Shown: one piece after another, positions 11,147 to 22,944 of the stretch
How positions within the stretch are numbered: the stretch's first letter is position 1
Layout: each line of letters opens with the position of its first letter
NCBI GenBank assembly: GCA_023375785.1
Contig: SZWC01000029.1
Coordinates: 375,560-439,559, forward strand
Reading direction: 5' to 3'
DNA: 64,000 nucleotides
Source: Penium margaritaceum
Lineage: Eukaryota > Streptophyta > Zygnematophyceae > Desmidiales > Peniaceae
Translations under genes and position numbers: made by a program
Notes under the pieces: generated by a model
Databases searched by the model: none
The model's input: only the letters and a program-made list of their open reading frames with translations
What the model was told of the DNA's origin: nothing

Positions 11147-11149
11147 CTA

Positions 11150-11506
11150 GTCGGGTGCTGGACGAGGGGCCCTCTTAAGGCCAAGAACGTCTTTGGCGTG
11201 AGGCGGTGGGAACGGGCACGTGGCCATGTTGCCGTTTGGGATACCGAAATGCCCGCGGATGCGGTCGCAAGTGTCGCTTGACGTAACGCCGCATGAGCCA
11301 CAAAAGAACCCAGGTTTCCTTGAGGCCGTAGGCACTGGCCGACAGTGACGCGAGAGGGCCAGCGTTAGATGATCTCCATGGAGACGCCCGGCAGGAGGGG
11401 GGTAGAAGTCCGCATGGTTCAGACGGTACGCAGAGGCAACAGAGGTTGAAGATGGAAGGGATGACGATTCCATCACAGATGGTGCAGTCTGGCACTGAGG
11501 TGCCAT
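11150..11506 (-). pseudogene. hAT transposase N-terminus with BED finger
   Basis: The minus strand reads FFCGSCGVTSSDTCDRI followed by RGHFGIPNGNMATCPF, i.e. C-x2-C, then His, then Cys, the CCHC spacing of BED fingers at the start of hAT transposases. BED fingers bind the transposon ends. It shares one frame with the Gln-rich linker and DUF659 part to its left, separated by a TAG at 11147-11149. Upstream residues are compositionally ordinary and the true start is not clear. Confidence 0.65.
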
Positions 11507-11510
11507 GGAT

Positions 11511-11616
11511 GCACCTCGTTCCTACAATCGCAATGCTCTATTTGCGTATGAGTGACGCGGAACGACTAGTAGTACTTCATAGCGTTATTACGACGCGGAT
11601 CCAGCGTCAACCACCC
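11511..11616. other. intergenic, nothing recognised
   Basis: Short spacer between the hAT remnant and the GC-rich minisatellites. I see no coding or structural signal. Confidence 0.4.
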
Positions 11617-11765
11617 GAGCGGTGGGTGGTTGCAAGGGCCCCTGCCCCTGCCCCTGCCTCCTGCCAGGCCTCATCAGCCTCGCTCGAGGCATAGGACCCG
11701 ACCGGTGGGTGGTTGCGAGGCCCTGCCCCTGCCTCCTGCTCCCCGCCAGGCCTCGTCGGCCTTTG
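11617..11765. repeat. GC-rich imperfect dimer
   Basis: Two diverged copies, starting near 11620 and 11701, share GGTGGGTGGTTGC, a CCCCTGCCCCTGCC tract and a GCCAGGCCTCRTC segment. The unit is about 82-85 bp. Confidence 0.7.
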
Positions 11766-11814
11766 GATCCATGCTCTGTTCACCATCGATCCAAGCGGAT
11801 CAATGGTGGACGGG

Positions 11815-12005
11815 CTGGTCAGCCCTCAGCCGGCAACCACCGGCTGTGGATCCACGGCCGGCGACCACCGGCAGTGGATCGATCCGACGAGGAGCCACCG
11901 TCGATGGATCCACGGCCAGCGAACACCGGCAGTGGATCGATCCGACGAGGAGCCACTGTCGATGGATCCACTTCCGGCGACCACCGGCAGTGGTCCCATC
12001 GACAA
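11815..12005. repeat. 58-bp minisatellite rich in GATC palindromes
   Basis: Units repeat at 58-bp spacing (shared AGTGGATCGATC or AGTGG at 11873, 11931 and 11989). Each contains GGATCC, GATCGATC and ACCACCGGC motifs. The flank 12005-12130 is also rich in ATCGATCG-type palindromes. A nearly identical piece of the left part reappears at 13215-13387. Confidence 0.8.
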
Positions 12006-12857
12006 TTAGCCCTCGTCGATCGTTCCTCGGCCGTGGGCCAATCGATCGACATCAATCGATCGTCGGTTCTTGCTCGCCGTCGTTAGAGAGATAGACGGCG
12101 TCCGAGCAACCGACGGGGATTGATTGCATCAACTGATTGATCGACGGCAATCGAATGCGTACAAAACAAAAAGGGACATTGCAAAACTTTCGAGCTGCGA
12201 GTTTCATCGTGAACCTCGCGTTTGCGCTGATTTCTCCACCAGGAGCGCACAAAATGATAGTTCGAGAAAAGGACTGAAATACGATTTGCGGACAGAACTG
12301 AAAGTAAAAATATGCACACCAGTGCATATTCCGAAAGAAATCAACAATCATCCACGTACGTGGACTCAAACTGTGCAGCAGGAGTAATCATTGATATGGC
12401 AGTGAAACAACCAGTGACCGGTGGACAAAATATCTGCCACCTGTCGGATATCCCTATCATACCCCACAATAATTTTCATTTTCACTTGACACCTCAATTC
12501 AAGAGAATTTCAGAAATATATGTCCATTAGGATAATTTCAGAAATCATTGGAATGTCAAACCCTGGTTCAACAATTTTAAAAGAGAATATCAAACCATAA
12601 TATGACATGGGTTTGAAAGTTGAATGAAAACGGAATTTCTGGAGGAGGACGTGCGAGCGAGGGATGGTGGCTGGGCAAGGGGGGGGGGCACCTCGGTGGG
12701 CTTCCGCGTGGCAGGGCTGGTCGGTGGGCTGGGGCCAGCTCACGCGTCCGAGGACCCCACCTCGCGTTTTTTGGCGAACGCGAACGCGGTCCACATCAAG
12801 GCCCCCTCGATGTAGACCGGCCACAGTGACAGGGTCACCTCCGAGCCCCGGGTCAAC
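12006..12857. other. no gene recognised; AT-rich then GC-rich spacer
   Basis: 12006-12130 carries further CGATCG-type palindromes. 12130-12620 is AT-rich without coding signal. 12640-12850 is G-rich. The satellite starts at about 12858 (GAGGTAGAATACTGGTGG). This is probably a junction between old dispersed repeats and the satellite. Confidence 0.4.
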
Positions 12858-13214
12858 ACTGAGGTAGAATACTGGTGGTTTGGTGTGGCTATTGTGCGCA
12901 ATGCCTTGACAAAGCTGGCATGTGCCACTGACCATGACCATAAAGTTTACCAATTGACTTTAACTTCTACGAATCGAAACACGAGTCAGCCACGATCAGA
13001 GTGCCCAGTCACAGTACACATCTAATATGCATGACCTTGCAGGTATAAACAAGTTACAAAACCGGTGGCTTGTCATGGCTATTGTGCGCAATGCCTTGAC
13101 AGAGTTGGCATGTGCCACTGACCACGACCACAAAGTTTACCAAGTACCTTAAACGGCTATGAATCATAACACGAGTCAGCCACGGTCAGAGTGTCCAATC
13201 ACAGTGCTGATATA

Positions 13215-13423
13215 NATGCTCTGTTCACCATCGATCCAAGCGGATCAATGGTGGACGGGCTGGTCAGCCCTCAGCCGGCAACCACCGGCTGTGGATCCAC
13301 GGCCGGCGACCACCGGCAGTGGATCGATCCGAAGAGGAGCCACCGTCGATGGATCCACGGCCGGCGACCACCGGCAGTGGATCGATCNNNNNNNNNNNNN
13401 NNNNNNNNNNNNNNNNNNNNNNN
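13215..13423. other. likely misplaced assembly block with N gap
   Basis: Begins after an N, carries a near-copy of the 58-bp minisatellite region at 11772-11990, then 36 Ns. The satellite on its two sides is a repeat of itself: 12979-13214 recurs at 13424-13659. This is best explained as a scaffolding artefact rather than a real insertion. Confidence 0.75.
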
Positions 13424-16400
13424 AACACGAGTCAGCCACGATCAGAGTGCCCAATCACAGTACACATCTAATATGCATGACCTTGCAGGTATAAACAAGT
13501 TACAAAACCGGTGGCTTGTCATGGCTATTGTGCGCAATGCCTTGACAGAGTTGGCATGTGCCACTGACCACGACCACAAAGTTTACCAAGTACCTTAAAC
13601 GGCTATGAATCATAACACGAGTCAGCCACGGTCAGAGTGTCCAATCACAGTGCTGATATACAGGACATGACCTTACAGGTATAAACAAGGTACAATACTG
13701 GTGGCTCGGTGTGGCTATTGTGTGCAATGCCTTGACAAAGTTGGCATGTGCCACAGACCATGACCACAAATGTATCCAAGTGACGTTTACTTCTATTGAT
13801 CATAACACGAGTCAGCCACGGTCAGAGTGTCCAATCAAAGTGCCGATGTACTAGGCATGATCTTGCAGGTGCAAACAAGGTAGAATACTGGTGGCTCGGT
13901 GTGGCTATTGTGCGCAATGCCTTGACAAAGTTGTCATGTGCCACTGACCATGACCACAAAGTTTACCAAGTGACTTTAACTTCTACGAATGGTAACACGA
14001 GTCAGCCACGGTCAGAGTGCCCAATCACAGTGCACATCTAATATGCATGACCTTACAGGTATAAACAAGTTAAAAAACTGGTGGCTTGGCACGGCTACTG
14101 TGCGCAATGCCTTTACGTAGTTGGCATGTGCCACTGATCATGACCACAAAGTTTACCAAGTACCTTTAACGGCTATGAATCATAACACGAGTCAGCCACA
14201 GTCAGAGTGTCCAATCATAGTGCAGATATACTGCGCATGACCTCGCAAGTATGAACAAGGTAGAATACTGGTGGCTCGGCGTGGCTATTGTGCGTAATGC
14301 CTTGACAAAGCTGGCATGCGTAACTGACCATGACCAAAAATATATCCAAGTGACTTTTACTTCTATTGAGCATAACACGAGTCAGCCACAGTCAGAGTGT
14401 CCAATCACTGTGCAGATGTACTAGGCATTATCTAGCACATGCAAACAAGGTAGAATACTGGTCGCTTGGTGTGGCTATTGTGCGCAATGCCTTGACAAGG
14501 CTGGCATCTGCCACTGACAATGGCCACAACGTCTACCAAGTGACTTTAACTTCTACGAATCATAACATGAGTCAGCCACAGTCAGAGTACCCAATCACAG
14601 TGCACATATAATATGCATGATCTTGCAGGCATAAACAAGGTTAAAAACCGGTGTCTTGGCACGGCTATTGTGCGCAATGCTTTGACAAAGTTGGCATATG
14701 CCACTGACCATGACCACAAAGTTTACCAAGTGACTTTAACTTGTACGAATTGTAACACGAGTCAACCACAGTGAGAGTGCCCAATCACTTTTCAGATGTA
14801 CTAGGCATGAGCTTGCAGACATAAACAAGGAAAAAAACCGGTGGCTTGGCACAGCTATTGTGCGCAATGCCTTGACAAAGTTGGCATGTGCCACTGACCA
14901 TGACCACAAAGTTTACCAAGTTCCTTGAACGGCTATGAATGATAACACGCGTCAGCCACAGTCAGAGTGTCCAATCACAGTGCAGATATACTGAGCATGA
15001 CCTTACAGGTATAAACAAGGTACAATACTGGTGGCTCGGTGTGGTTATTGTGTGCAATGCCTTGTCAAAGCTGGCACGTGCCACTGACCATGACCACAAA
15101 TGTATCCCAGTGACTTTTCCTTCTAATGATCATAACAGGAGTCAGCCACGGTCAGAAAGTCCAATCACAGTGCAGATATACTAGGCATGATCTTGCATGT
15201 GAAAACAAGGTAGAATACTGGTGGCTCGGTGTGGCTATTGTGCGCAATGCCGAGACCAAGTTGGCATGTGCCACTGACCATGACCACAAAGTTTACCAAG
15301 TAACTTTAACTTCTATGAATCATAACACGAGTCAGCCACAGTCCGAGTACCCAATCACAGTTCAGATGTACTAGGCATGACCTTACAGGTATAAACAAGG
15401 TAAAACACCGGTGGCTTGGCATGGCTATTGTGCCCAATGCCTTGAAAAGCTGGCATGTGCCACAGACCATGACAGCAAAGTTTACCAAGTACCTTAAACG
15501 GTTATGAATCACAACAGGAGTCAGCCACAGTCATAGTGTCCAGTCATAGTGCAGATATAATGGGCATGACCTTACAGGTATAAACAAGGTAGAATATCGG
15601 TGGCTCGGTGTGGCTATTGTGCGCAATGCCTTGACAAAGTTGGCATGTTCCACTGACCATGACCACAAATACAAGTAAGTGACGTTTCATTCTAGTGATC
15701 ATAGCACAAGTCAGCCACGGTCAGAGTGTTCAATCACAGTGCAGATGTACTAGGCATGACCTTGCAGGTGCAAACAAGGTGGAATACTGGTGGCTCGGTG
15801 TGGCTATTGTGTGCAATGCCTTGGCGAAGTTGGCATGTGCCACTGACAATGAACACACAGTCAGAGTGCCCAATCACAGTGCACATCTAGTATGCATAAC
15901 CTTGTAGGTAAAAACAGGGTAAAAAACCGGTGTCTTGGCACGGTTATTGTGTGCAATGCCTTGACAAAGTTGGCTTGTGCCACTGAGTATGACCACAAAG
16001 TTTACCAAGTACCTTAAACGGCTATGAATCATAACACGAGTCAGCCACGGTCTGAGTGTCTAATCACAGTGCAGATGTACTGTGCATGATCTTGCTGGTG
16101 CAAACAAGGCAGAATACTGGTGGCTCATTGTGGCTATTGTGCGCAATGCATTGACAAAGTTGGTATGTGCCACTGACCATGACCACAAATGTATCAAAGT
16201 GACTTTTACTTCTATTGATCATAACACGAGTCCGCCACGGTCAGAGTGTTTAACCACAGTGCAGATGTACTATGCCTGATCTTGCAGGTACAAACAAGGT
16301 AGAATACTGGTGGCACGGTGTGGCTATTGTGCGCAGTGCCTTGACAAAGTTGGCATGTGCCACTGACCATGACTACAAAGTTTACCAAGTAACTTTAACT

Positions 16401-18270
16401 CTACGAATGGTAACACGAGTCACCCACGGTCAGAGTGCCCAATCACAGTGCACATCTAATATGCATGACCTTGCAGGCATAAACATGGTAAAAACCCGGT
16501 GGCTTGGCACGGCTATTGTGCGCAATGCCTTGACAACTTTGGCATGTGCCACTGACCATGACCACAAAGTTTACCAAGTGACTTGAACTTTTACGAATCG
16601 TAATACGAGTCAGCCGCATTCAGAGTGTCCAATCACAGTGCACATCTAATATGCATGACATTGCAGGTATAGACAAGGGTAAGAAACCAGTAGCTTGGCA
16701 CGGCTATTTTGCGCAATGCCTTGACAGAGTTGGCATGTGTCACTGATCATGACCACAGGGTTTTTTAAGTACCTTAAACGGCTATGGATCATAACATAAG
16801 TCAGCCACGGTGAGAGTGTCCAATCACAGTGCAGATGTACTAGGCATGATCTTGCAGGTGCAAACAAGATAGAATACCGGTGGCTCGGTGTGGCTATTGT
16901 GCGCAATGCCTTGACAAAAATGGCATGTGCCATTGACCATGACCACAAAGTTTACCAAGTGACTTTAACATATACGAATCATAACACGAGTCAACCACGG
17001 TCAAAGTGTCCAATCACAGTGCACATCTAATATGCAGGACCTGCCAGGTATAAACAAGGTAAAACACCGGTGGCTTGGCACGGCTATTGTGCGCAATGCC
17101 TTGACAAAGTTGGCATGTGCCACTGACCATGACCACAAAATTTACCAAGTACATTAAACGGCTATGAATCATAACACGAGACAGCCACGGTCAGAGTGTC
17201 CAATCACAGTGCAGATATAGTGGGCATGACATTGCAAGTATTAACAAGGTAGCATACTGGTGGCTCAGTGTTGCTGTTGTGCGCAGTGCCTTGACAATGT
17301 TGGCATGTGCCAGTGACCATGACCAGAAAGGTATCCAAGTGACTTTTACTTCTATTGATCATATTACGGGTGAGCCACAGTCAGAGTGTCCAATCACAGT
17401 GCAGATGTACTAGGCATAATCTTGCAGGTACAAACAAGGTAGAATACTGGTGGCTTGGTGTTGCTATTGTGCGCAATGCCTTGACAAATTTAGCATGTGC
17501 CACTGACCATGACCACAAAGTTTACCAAGTGACTTTAATTTCTATTAATCATAACACGAGTCAGCCACAGTCAGAGTACCCAATCACAGTTCATATGTAC
17601 TAAACATGACCTTGCAGGTATAAACAAGGTAAAAAACGGGTGGCTTGGCACAGCTATTGTGCGCAATGCCTTGACAAAGTTGGCATGTGCCACTGACCAT
17701 GACCACATAGATTCCCAAGTACCTTAAACGGCTATGAATCATAACACGAGTCAGCCACGGTAAGAGTGTCCAATCACAGTGCACATATACTGGGCATGAC
17801 CTTGCAGGTATAAACAAAGTAGAATACTGGTGGCTCGGTGTGGCTATTGTGTGCAATGCCTTGAAAAAGTTGGCATGTGCCACTGACCATGACCACAAAT
17901 GTATCCAAGTGACTTTTACTTCTATTGATCATAACACGAGTCAGCCACGGTCAGAGTGTCCTATCACAGTGCAGATGTACTAGGCATTATTTTGCAAGTG
18001 CAAACAAGATGGAATACTGGTGGCTCGGTGTGGCTATTGTGCGCAATCTCTTGACGAAGTTGGCATGTGCCACTGACCATGACCGCAAAGTTTACCAAGT
18101 GACATTAACTTCTACGAATCGTAACATGAGTCAGCCACGGTCATAGTGCCCAATCACAGTGGACATCTCATATGGATGACCTTGCAGGTATGAACACGTT
18201 ACAAAACCGGTGGCTTGGCACGGCTATTGTGCGCAATGCCTTGACAAAGTTGGCATGTGCCACTGACCAT

Positions 18271-21200
18271 GACCACATAGATTCCCAAGTACCTTAAACG
18301 GCTATGAATCATAACACGAGTCAGCCACGGTAAGAGTGTCCAATCACAGTGCACATATACTGGGCATGACCTTGTAGGTATAAACAAAGTAGAATACTGG
18401 TGGCTCGGTGTGGCTATTGTGCGCAATCTCTTGACGAAGTTGGCATGTGCCACTGACCATGACCACATAGATTCCCAAGTACCTTAAACGGCTATGAATC
18501 ATAACACGAGTCAGCCACGGTAAGAGTGTCCAATCACAGTGCACATATACTGGGCATGACCTTGTAGGTATAAACAAAGTAGAATACTGGTGGCTCGGTG
18601 TGGCTATTGTGCGCAATCTCTTGACGAAGTTGGCATGTGCCACTGACCATGACCACATAGATTCCCAAGTACCTTAAACGGCTATGAATCATAACACGAG
18701 TCAGCCACGGTAAGAGTGTCCAATCACAGTGCACATATACTGGGCATGACCTTGTAGGTATAAACAAAGTAGAATACTGGTGGCTCGGTGTGGCTATTGT
18801 GCGCAATCTCTTGACGAAGTTGGCATGTGCCACTGACCATGACCACATAGATTCCCAAGTACCTTAAACGGCTATGAATCATAACACGAGTCAGCCACGG
18901 TAAGAGTGTCCAATCACAGTGCACATATACTGGGCATGACCTTGTAGGTATAAACAAAGTAGAATACTGGTGGCTCGGTGTGGCTATTGTGCGCAATCTC
19001 TTGACGAAGTTGGCATGTGCCACTGACCATGACCACATAGATTCCCAAGTACCTTAAACGGCTATGAATCATAACACGAGTCAGCCACGGTAAGAGTGTC
19101 CAATCACAGTGCACATATACTGGGCATGACCTTGTAGGTATAAACAAAGTAGAATACTGGTGGCTCGGTGTGGCTATTGTGCGCAATCTCTTGACGAAGT
19201 TGGCATGTGCCACTGACCATGACCACATAGATTCCCAAGTACCTTAAACGGCTATGAATCATAACACGAGTCAGCCACGGTAAGAGTGTCCAATCACAGT
19301 GCACATATACTGGGCATGACCTTGTAGGTATAAACAAAGTAGAATACTGGTGGCTCGGTGTGGCTATTGTGCGCAATCTCTTGACGAAGTTGGCATGTGC
19401 CACTGACCATGACCACATAGATTCCCAAGTACCTTAAACGGCTATGAATCATAACACGAGTCAGCCACGGTAAGAGTGTCCAATCACAGTGCACATATAC
19501 TGGGCATGACCTTGTAGGTATAAACAAAGTAGAATACTGGTGGCTCGGTGTGGCTATTGTGCGCAATCTCTTGACGAAGTTGGCATGTGCCACTGACCAT
19601 GACCACATAGATTCCCAAGTACCTTAAACGGCTATGAATCATAACACGAGTCAGCCACGGTAAGAGTGTCCAATCACAGTGCACATATACTGGGCATGAC
19701 CTTGTAGGTATAAACAAAGTAGAATACTGGTGGCTCGGTGTGGCTATTGTGCGCAATCTCTTGACGAAGTTGGCATGTGCCACTGACCATGACCACATAG
19801 ATTCCCAAGTACCTTAAACGGCTATGAATCATAACACGAGTCAGCCACGGTAAGAGTGTCCAATCACAGTGCACATATACTGGGCATGACCTTGTAGGTA
19901 TAAACAAAGTAGAATACTGGTGGCTCGGTGTGGCTATTGTGCGCAATCTCTTGACGAAGTTGGCATGTGCCACTGACCATGACCACATAGATTCCCAAGT
20001 ACCTTAAACGGCTATGAATCATAACACGAGTCAGCCACGGTAAGAGTGTCCAATCACAGTGCACATATACTGGGCATGACCTTGTAGGTATAAACAAAGT
20101 AGAATACTGGTGGCTCGGTGTGGCTATTGTGCGCAATCTCTTGACGAAGTTGGCATGTGCCACTGACCATGACCACATAGATTCCCAAGTACCTTAAACG
20201 GCTATGAATCATAACACGAGTCAGCCACGGTAAGAGTGTCCAATCACAGTGCACATATACTGGGCATGACCTTGTAGGTATAAACAAAGTAGAATACTGG
20301 TGGCTCGGTGTGGCTATTGTGCGCAATCTCTTGACGAAGTTGGCATGTGCCACTGACCATGACCACATAGATTCCCAAGTACCTTAAACGGCTATGAATC
20401 ATAACACGAGTCAGCCACGGTAAGAGTGTCCAATCACAGTGCACATATACTGGGCATGACCTTGTAGGTATAAACAAAGTAGAATACTGGTGGCTCGGTG
20501 TGGCTATTGTGCGCAATCTCTTGACGAAGTTGGCATGTGCCACTGACCATGACCACATAGATTCCCAAGTACCTTAAACGGCTATGAATCATAACACGAG
20601 TCAGCCACGGTAAGAGTGTCCAATCACAGTGCACATATACTGGGCATGACCTTGTAGGTATAAACAAAGTAGAATACTGGTGGCTCGGTGTGGCTATTGT
20701 GCGCAATCTCTTGACGAAGTTGGCATGTGCCACTGACCATGACCACATAGATTCCCAAGTACCTTAAACGGCTATGAATCATAACACGAGTCAGCCACGG
20801 TAAGAGTGTCCAATCACAGTGCACATATACTGGGCATGACCTTGTAGGTATAAACAAAGTAGAATACTGGTGGCTCGGTGTGGCTATTGTGCGCAATCTC
20901 TTGACGAAGTTGGCATGTGCCACTGACCATGACCACATAGATTCCCAAGTACCTTAAACGGCTATGAATCATAACACGAGTCAGCCACGGTAAGAGTGTC
21001 CAATCACAGTGCACATATACTGGGCATGACCTTGTAGGTATAAACAAAGTAGAATACTGGTGGCTCGGTGTGGCTATTGTGCGCAATCTCTTGACGAAGT
21101 TGGCATGTGCCACTGACCATGACCACATAGATTCCCAAGTACCTTAAACGGCTATGAATCATAACACGAGTCAGCCACGGTAAGAGTGTCCAATCACAGT

Positions 21201-22070
21201 GCACATATACTGGGCATGACCTTGTAGGTATAAACAAAGTAGAATACTGGTGGCTCGGTGTGGCTATTGTGCGCAATCTCTTGACGAAGTTGGCATGTGC
21301 CACTGACCATGACCACATAGATTCCCAAGTACCTTAAACGGCTATGAATCATAACACGAGTCAGCCACGGTAAGAGTGTCCAATCACAGTGCACATATAC
21401 TGGGCATGACCTTGTAGGTATAAACAAAGTAGAATACTGGTGGCTCGGTGTGGCTATTGTGCGCAATCTCTTGACGAAGTTGGCATGTGCCACTGACCAT
21501 GACCACATAGATTCCCAAGTACCTTAAACGGCTATGAATCATAACACGAGTCAGCCACGGTAAGAGTGTCCAATCACAGTGCACATATACTGGGCATGAC
21601 CTTGTAGGTATAAACAAAGTAGAATACTGGTGGCTCGGTGTGGCTATTGTGCGCAATCTCTTGACGAAGTTGGCATGTGCCACTGACCATGACCACATAG
21701 ATTCCCAAGTACCTTAAACGGCTATGAATCATAACACGAGTCAGCCACGGTAAGAGTGTCCAATCACAGTGCACATATACTGGGCATGACCTTGTAGGTA
21801 TAAACAAAGTAGAATACTGGTGGCTCGGTGTGGCTATTGTGCGCAATCTCTTGACGAAGTTGGCATGTGCCACTGACCATGACCACATAGATTCCCAAGT
21901 ACCTTAAACGGCTATGAATCATAACACGAGTCAGCCACGGTAAGAGTGTCCAATCACAGTGCACATATACTGGGCATGACCTTGTAGGTATAAACAAAGT
22001 AGAATACTGGTGGCTCGGTGTGGCTATTGTGCGCAATCTCTTGACGAAGTTGGCATGTGCCACTGACCAT
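18271..22070. repeat. homogenised 190-bp array of B/C hybrid monomers, 20 copies
   Basis: The marker GACCACATAGATTCCC recurs every 190 bp from 18271 to 21881, giving 20 copies that look identical by eye from about 18461 on. The left part of each unit is class B; the part with GCGCAATCTCTTGACGAAG is that of the class C monomer at about 18040. The array is flanked on both sides by the same variant class A monomer (about 18081-18240 and 22071-22240). It looks like a recent amplification by unequal exchange or a rolling-circle-like process. Confidence 0.95.
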
Positions 22071-22250
22071 GACCGCAAAGTTTACCAAGTGACATTAACT
22101 TCTACGAATCGTAACATGAGTCAGCCACGGTCATAGTGCCCAATCACAGTGGACATCTCATATGGATGACTTTGCAGGTATGAACACGTTACAAAACCGG
22201 TGGCTTGGTGCGGCTATTGTGCGCAATGCCTTGACAAAGTTGGCAATTGC

Positions 22251-22939
22251 TGTCAACCGGCCTGAGGCAAACGGACTAGAAAACAGGGCCGACACAATAG
22301 CACCTGCCGTCCGCTCCTAGCATTTCAGCTAGGAGAAGATATCACCCTCAGGATCACGGTTCCACACTGAGCAGTTCCTAGGCAATCACTTGCTAGCAAC
22401 TGTGTCCACTTAACACTTGGTCACTTTCGCGCGAGGTGCTAGTCAAAGACTAGCTCCTGGGGCTTAGACCAACCAGTGTCTTCTTTATACTGTTCCTTAG
22501 TTGGACAACTCTGTGAGGAGCATCTAAGGCCAGATTGTGTAATGAGAATGAGGAATGAGCCTGGTACATATAGTCCTAGGCCTGGCTTCTAAGGTGTGTG
22601 GGCAGTGACACTTTTGGGGTGGTCACTCCAAACCACCTCACCAGTCCGCCAATTGGCGCATCCACTGACTGCCAAGTGGCGCACTCGCCTCATGCATGGA
22701 GAAATGTCTAAGAACCTTCCCCTGTGCTAGAAGGTCAAAAAACCTCCTGCGCACATCAAGGCTCGATCGCAGGACCTGTTGTCCCTAAGTCCAACATGCT
22801 ATCCGTTGCGCTACACTTCTGGTGTCTCGCTTGGACTTGCACCACGAACAAGGTTTGGGGGACTTACTCCAAGGGAGCAGTGCATGCCCAACCTGTCCGT
22901 CAACCCATAGCAGTGGCCATGGGGCATAGAAGAACAACA
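22251..22939. mobile_element. solo LTR-like insertion in satellite
   Basis: A 689-bp segment starting TGTCAACCGG and ending AACAACA interrupts the satellite. It is flanked by a 5-bp direct repeat ATTGC (22246-22250 and 22940-22944). TG...CA ends and a 5-bp target duplication are typical of a solo LTR. No primer site, polypurine tract or coding region is seen, and no second copy in the window. A tRNA-like stretch lies inside on the minus strand. Confidence 0.7.
22748..22823 (-). pseudogene. tRNA-Arg-like remnant
   Basis: The minus strand reads GTAGCGCAACGGATAGCATG then TTGGACTTAGG, and ends with AGGTCCTGCGATCGAGCC. It resembles the D-arm, anticodon arm and T-arm of eukaryotic tRNA-Arg(UCU) (GTGGCGCAATGGATAGCG...TTGGACTTC in many species). 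The A box is intact-looking (TAGCGCAACGG) and the spacing to a weak B box is right. The T stem and anticodon stem no longer pair well, so this is a decayed tRNA-derived piece, not a working gene. Confidence 0.55.
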
Positions 22940-22944
22940 ATTGC

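Larger units (their letters stand above)
9400..11510 (-). mobile_element. hAT DNA transposon remnant
   Basis: A minus-strand transposase remnant with the domain order of plant-type hAT elements: BED zinc finger (about 11340-11240), a Gln-rich linker, DUF659, then the catalytic-core region and a C-terminal part. I could not find terminal inverted repeats or an 8-bp target duplication, so the element ends are approximate. The coding region is decayed: in-frame TAG codons at 11147-11149, 10775-10777, 10134-10136 and 9498-9500, and a one-base frame change near 10260. Confidence 0.8.
12858..22245. repeat. 190-bp satellite, block 1
   Basis: Tandem monomers of about 190 bp. The core GTGCGCAATGCCTTGACAAA is followed by GTTGGCATGTGCCACTGACC and, later, ACACGAGTCAGCCACGGTCA. 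Three monomer classes can be told apart: A (CTTCTACGAATCGTAAC with TAATATGCATGACC and AACCGGTGGC), B (AAACGGCTATGAATCATAAC with ATATACTGGGCATGACC) and C (CTTCTATTGATCATAAC with TGTACTAGGCATGATC). Example order: A 12970, B 13605, C 13797, A 13988, B 14178, C 14368. The period is not a multiple of three and the short ORFs are incidental. Class order is mostly ABC with some skips and doublets. Confidence 0.95.

Noticed and set aside
18271-22070. CRISPR-like array
   Set aside because: Units are 190 bp with no unique spacers; this is a eukaryotic satellite.
18344-22078. Repeated 104-codon minus-strand ORFs, one per 190-bp unit
   Set aside because: They follow from the tandem array. Period 190 is not a multiple of three, each ORF spans more than one monomer, and diverged monomers do not keep the frame.
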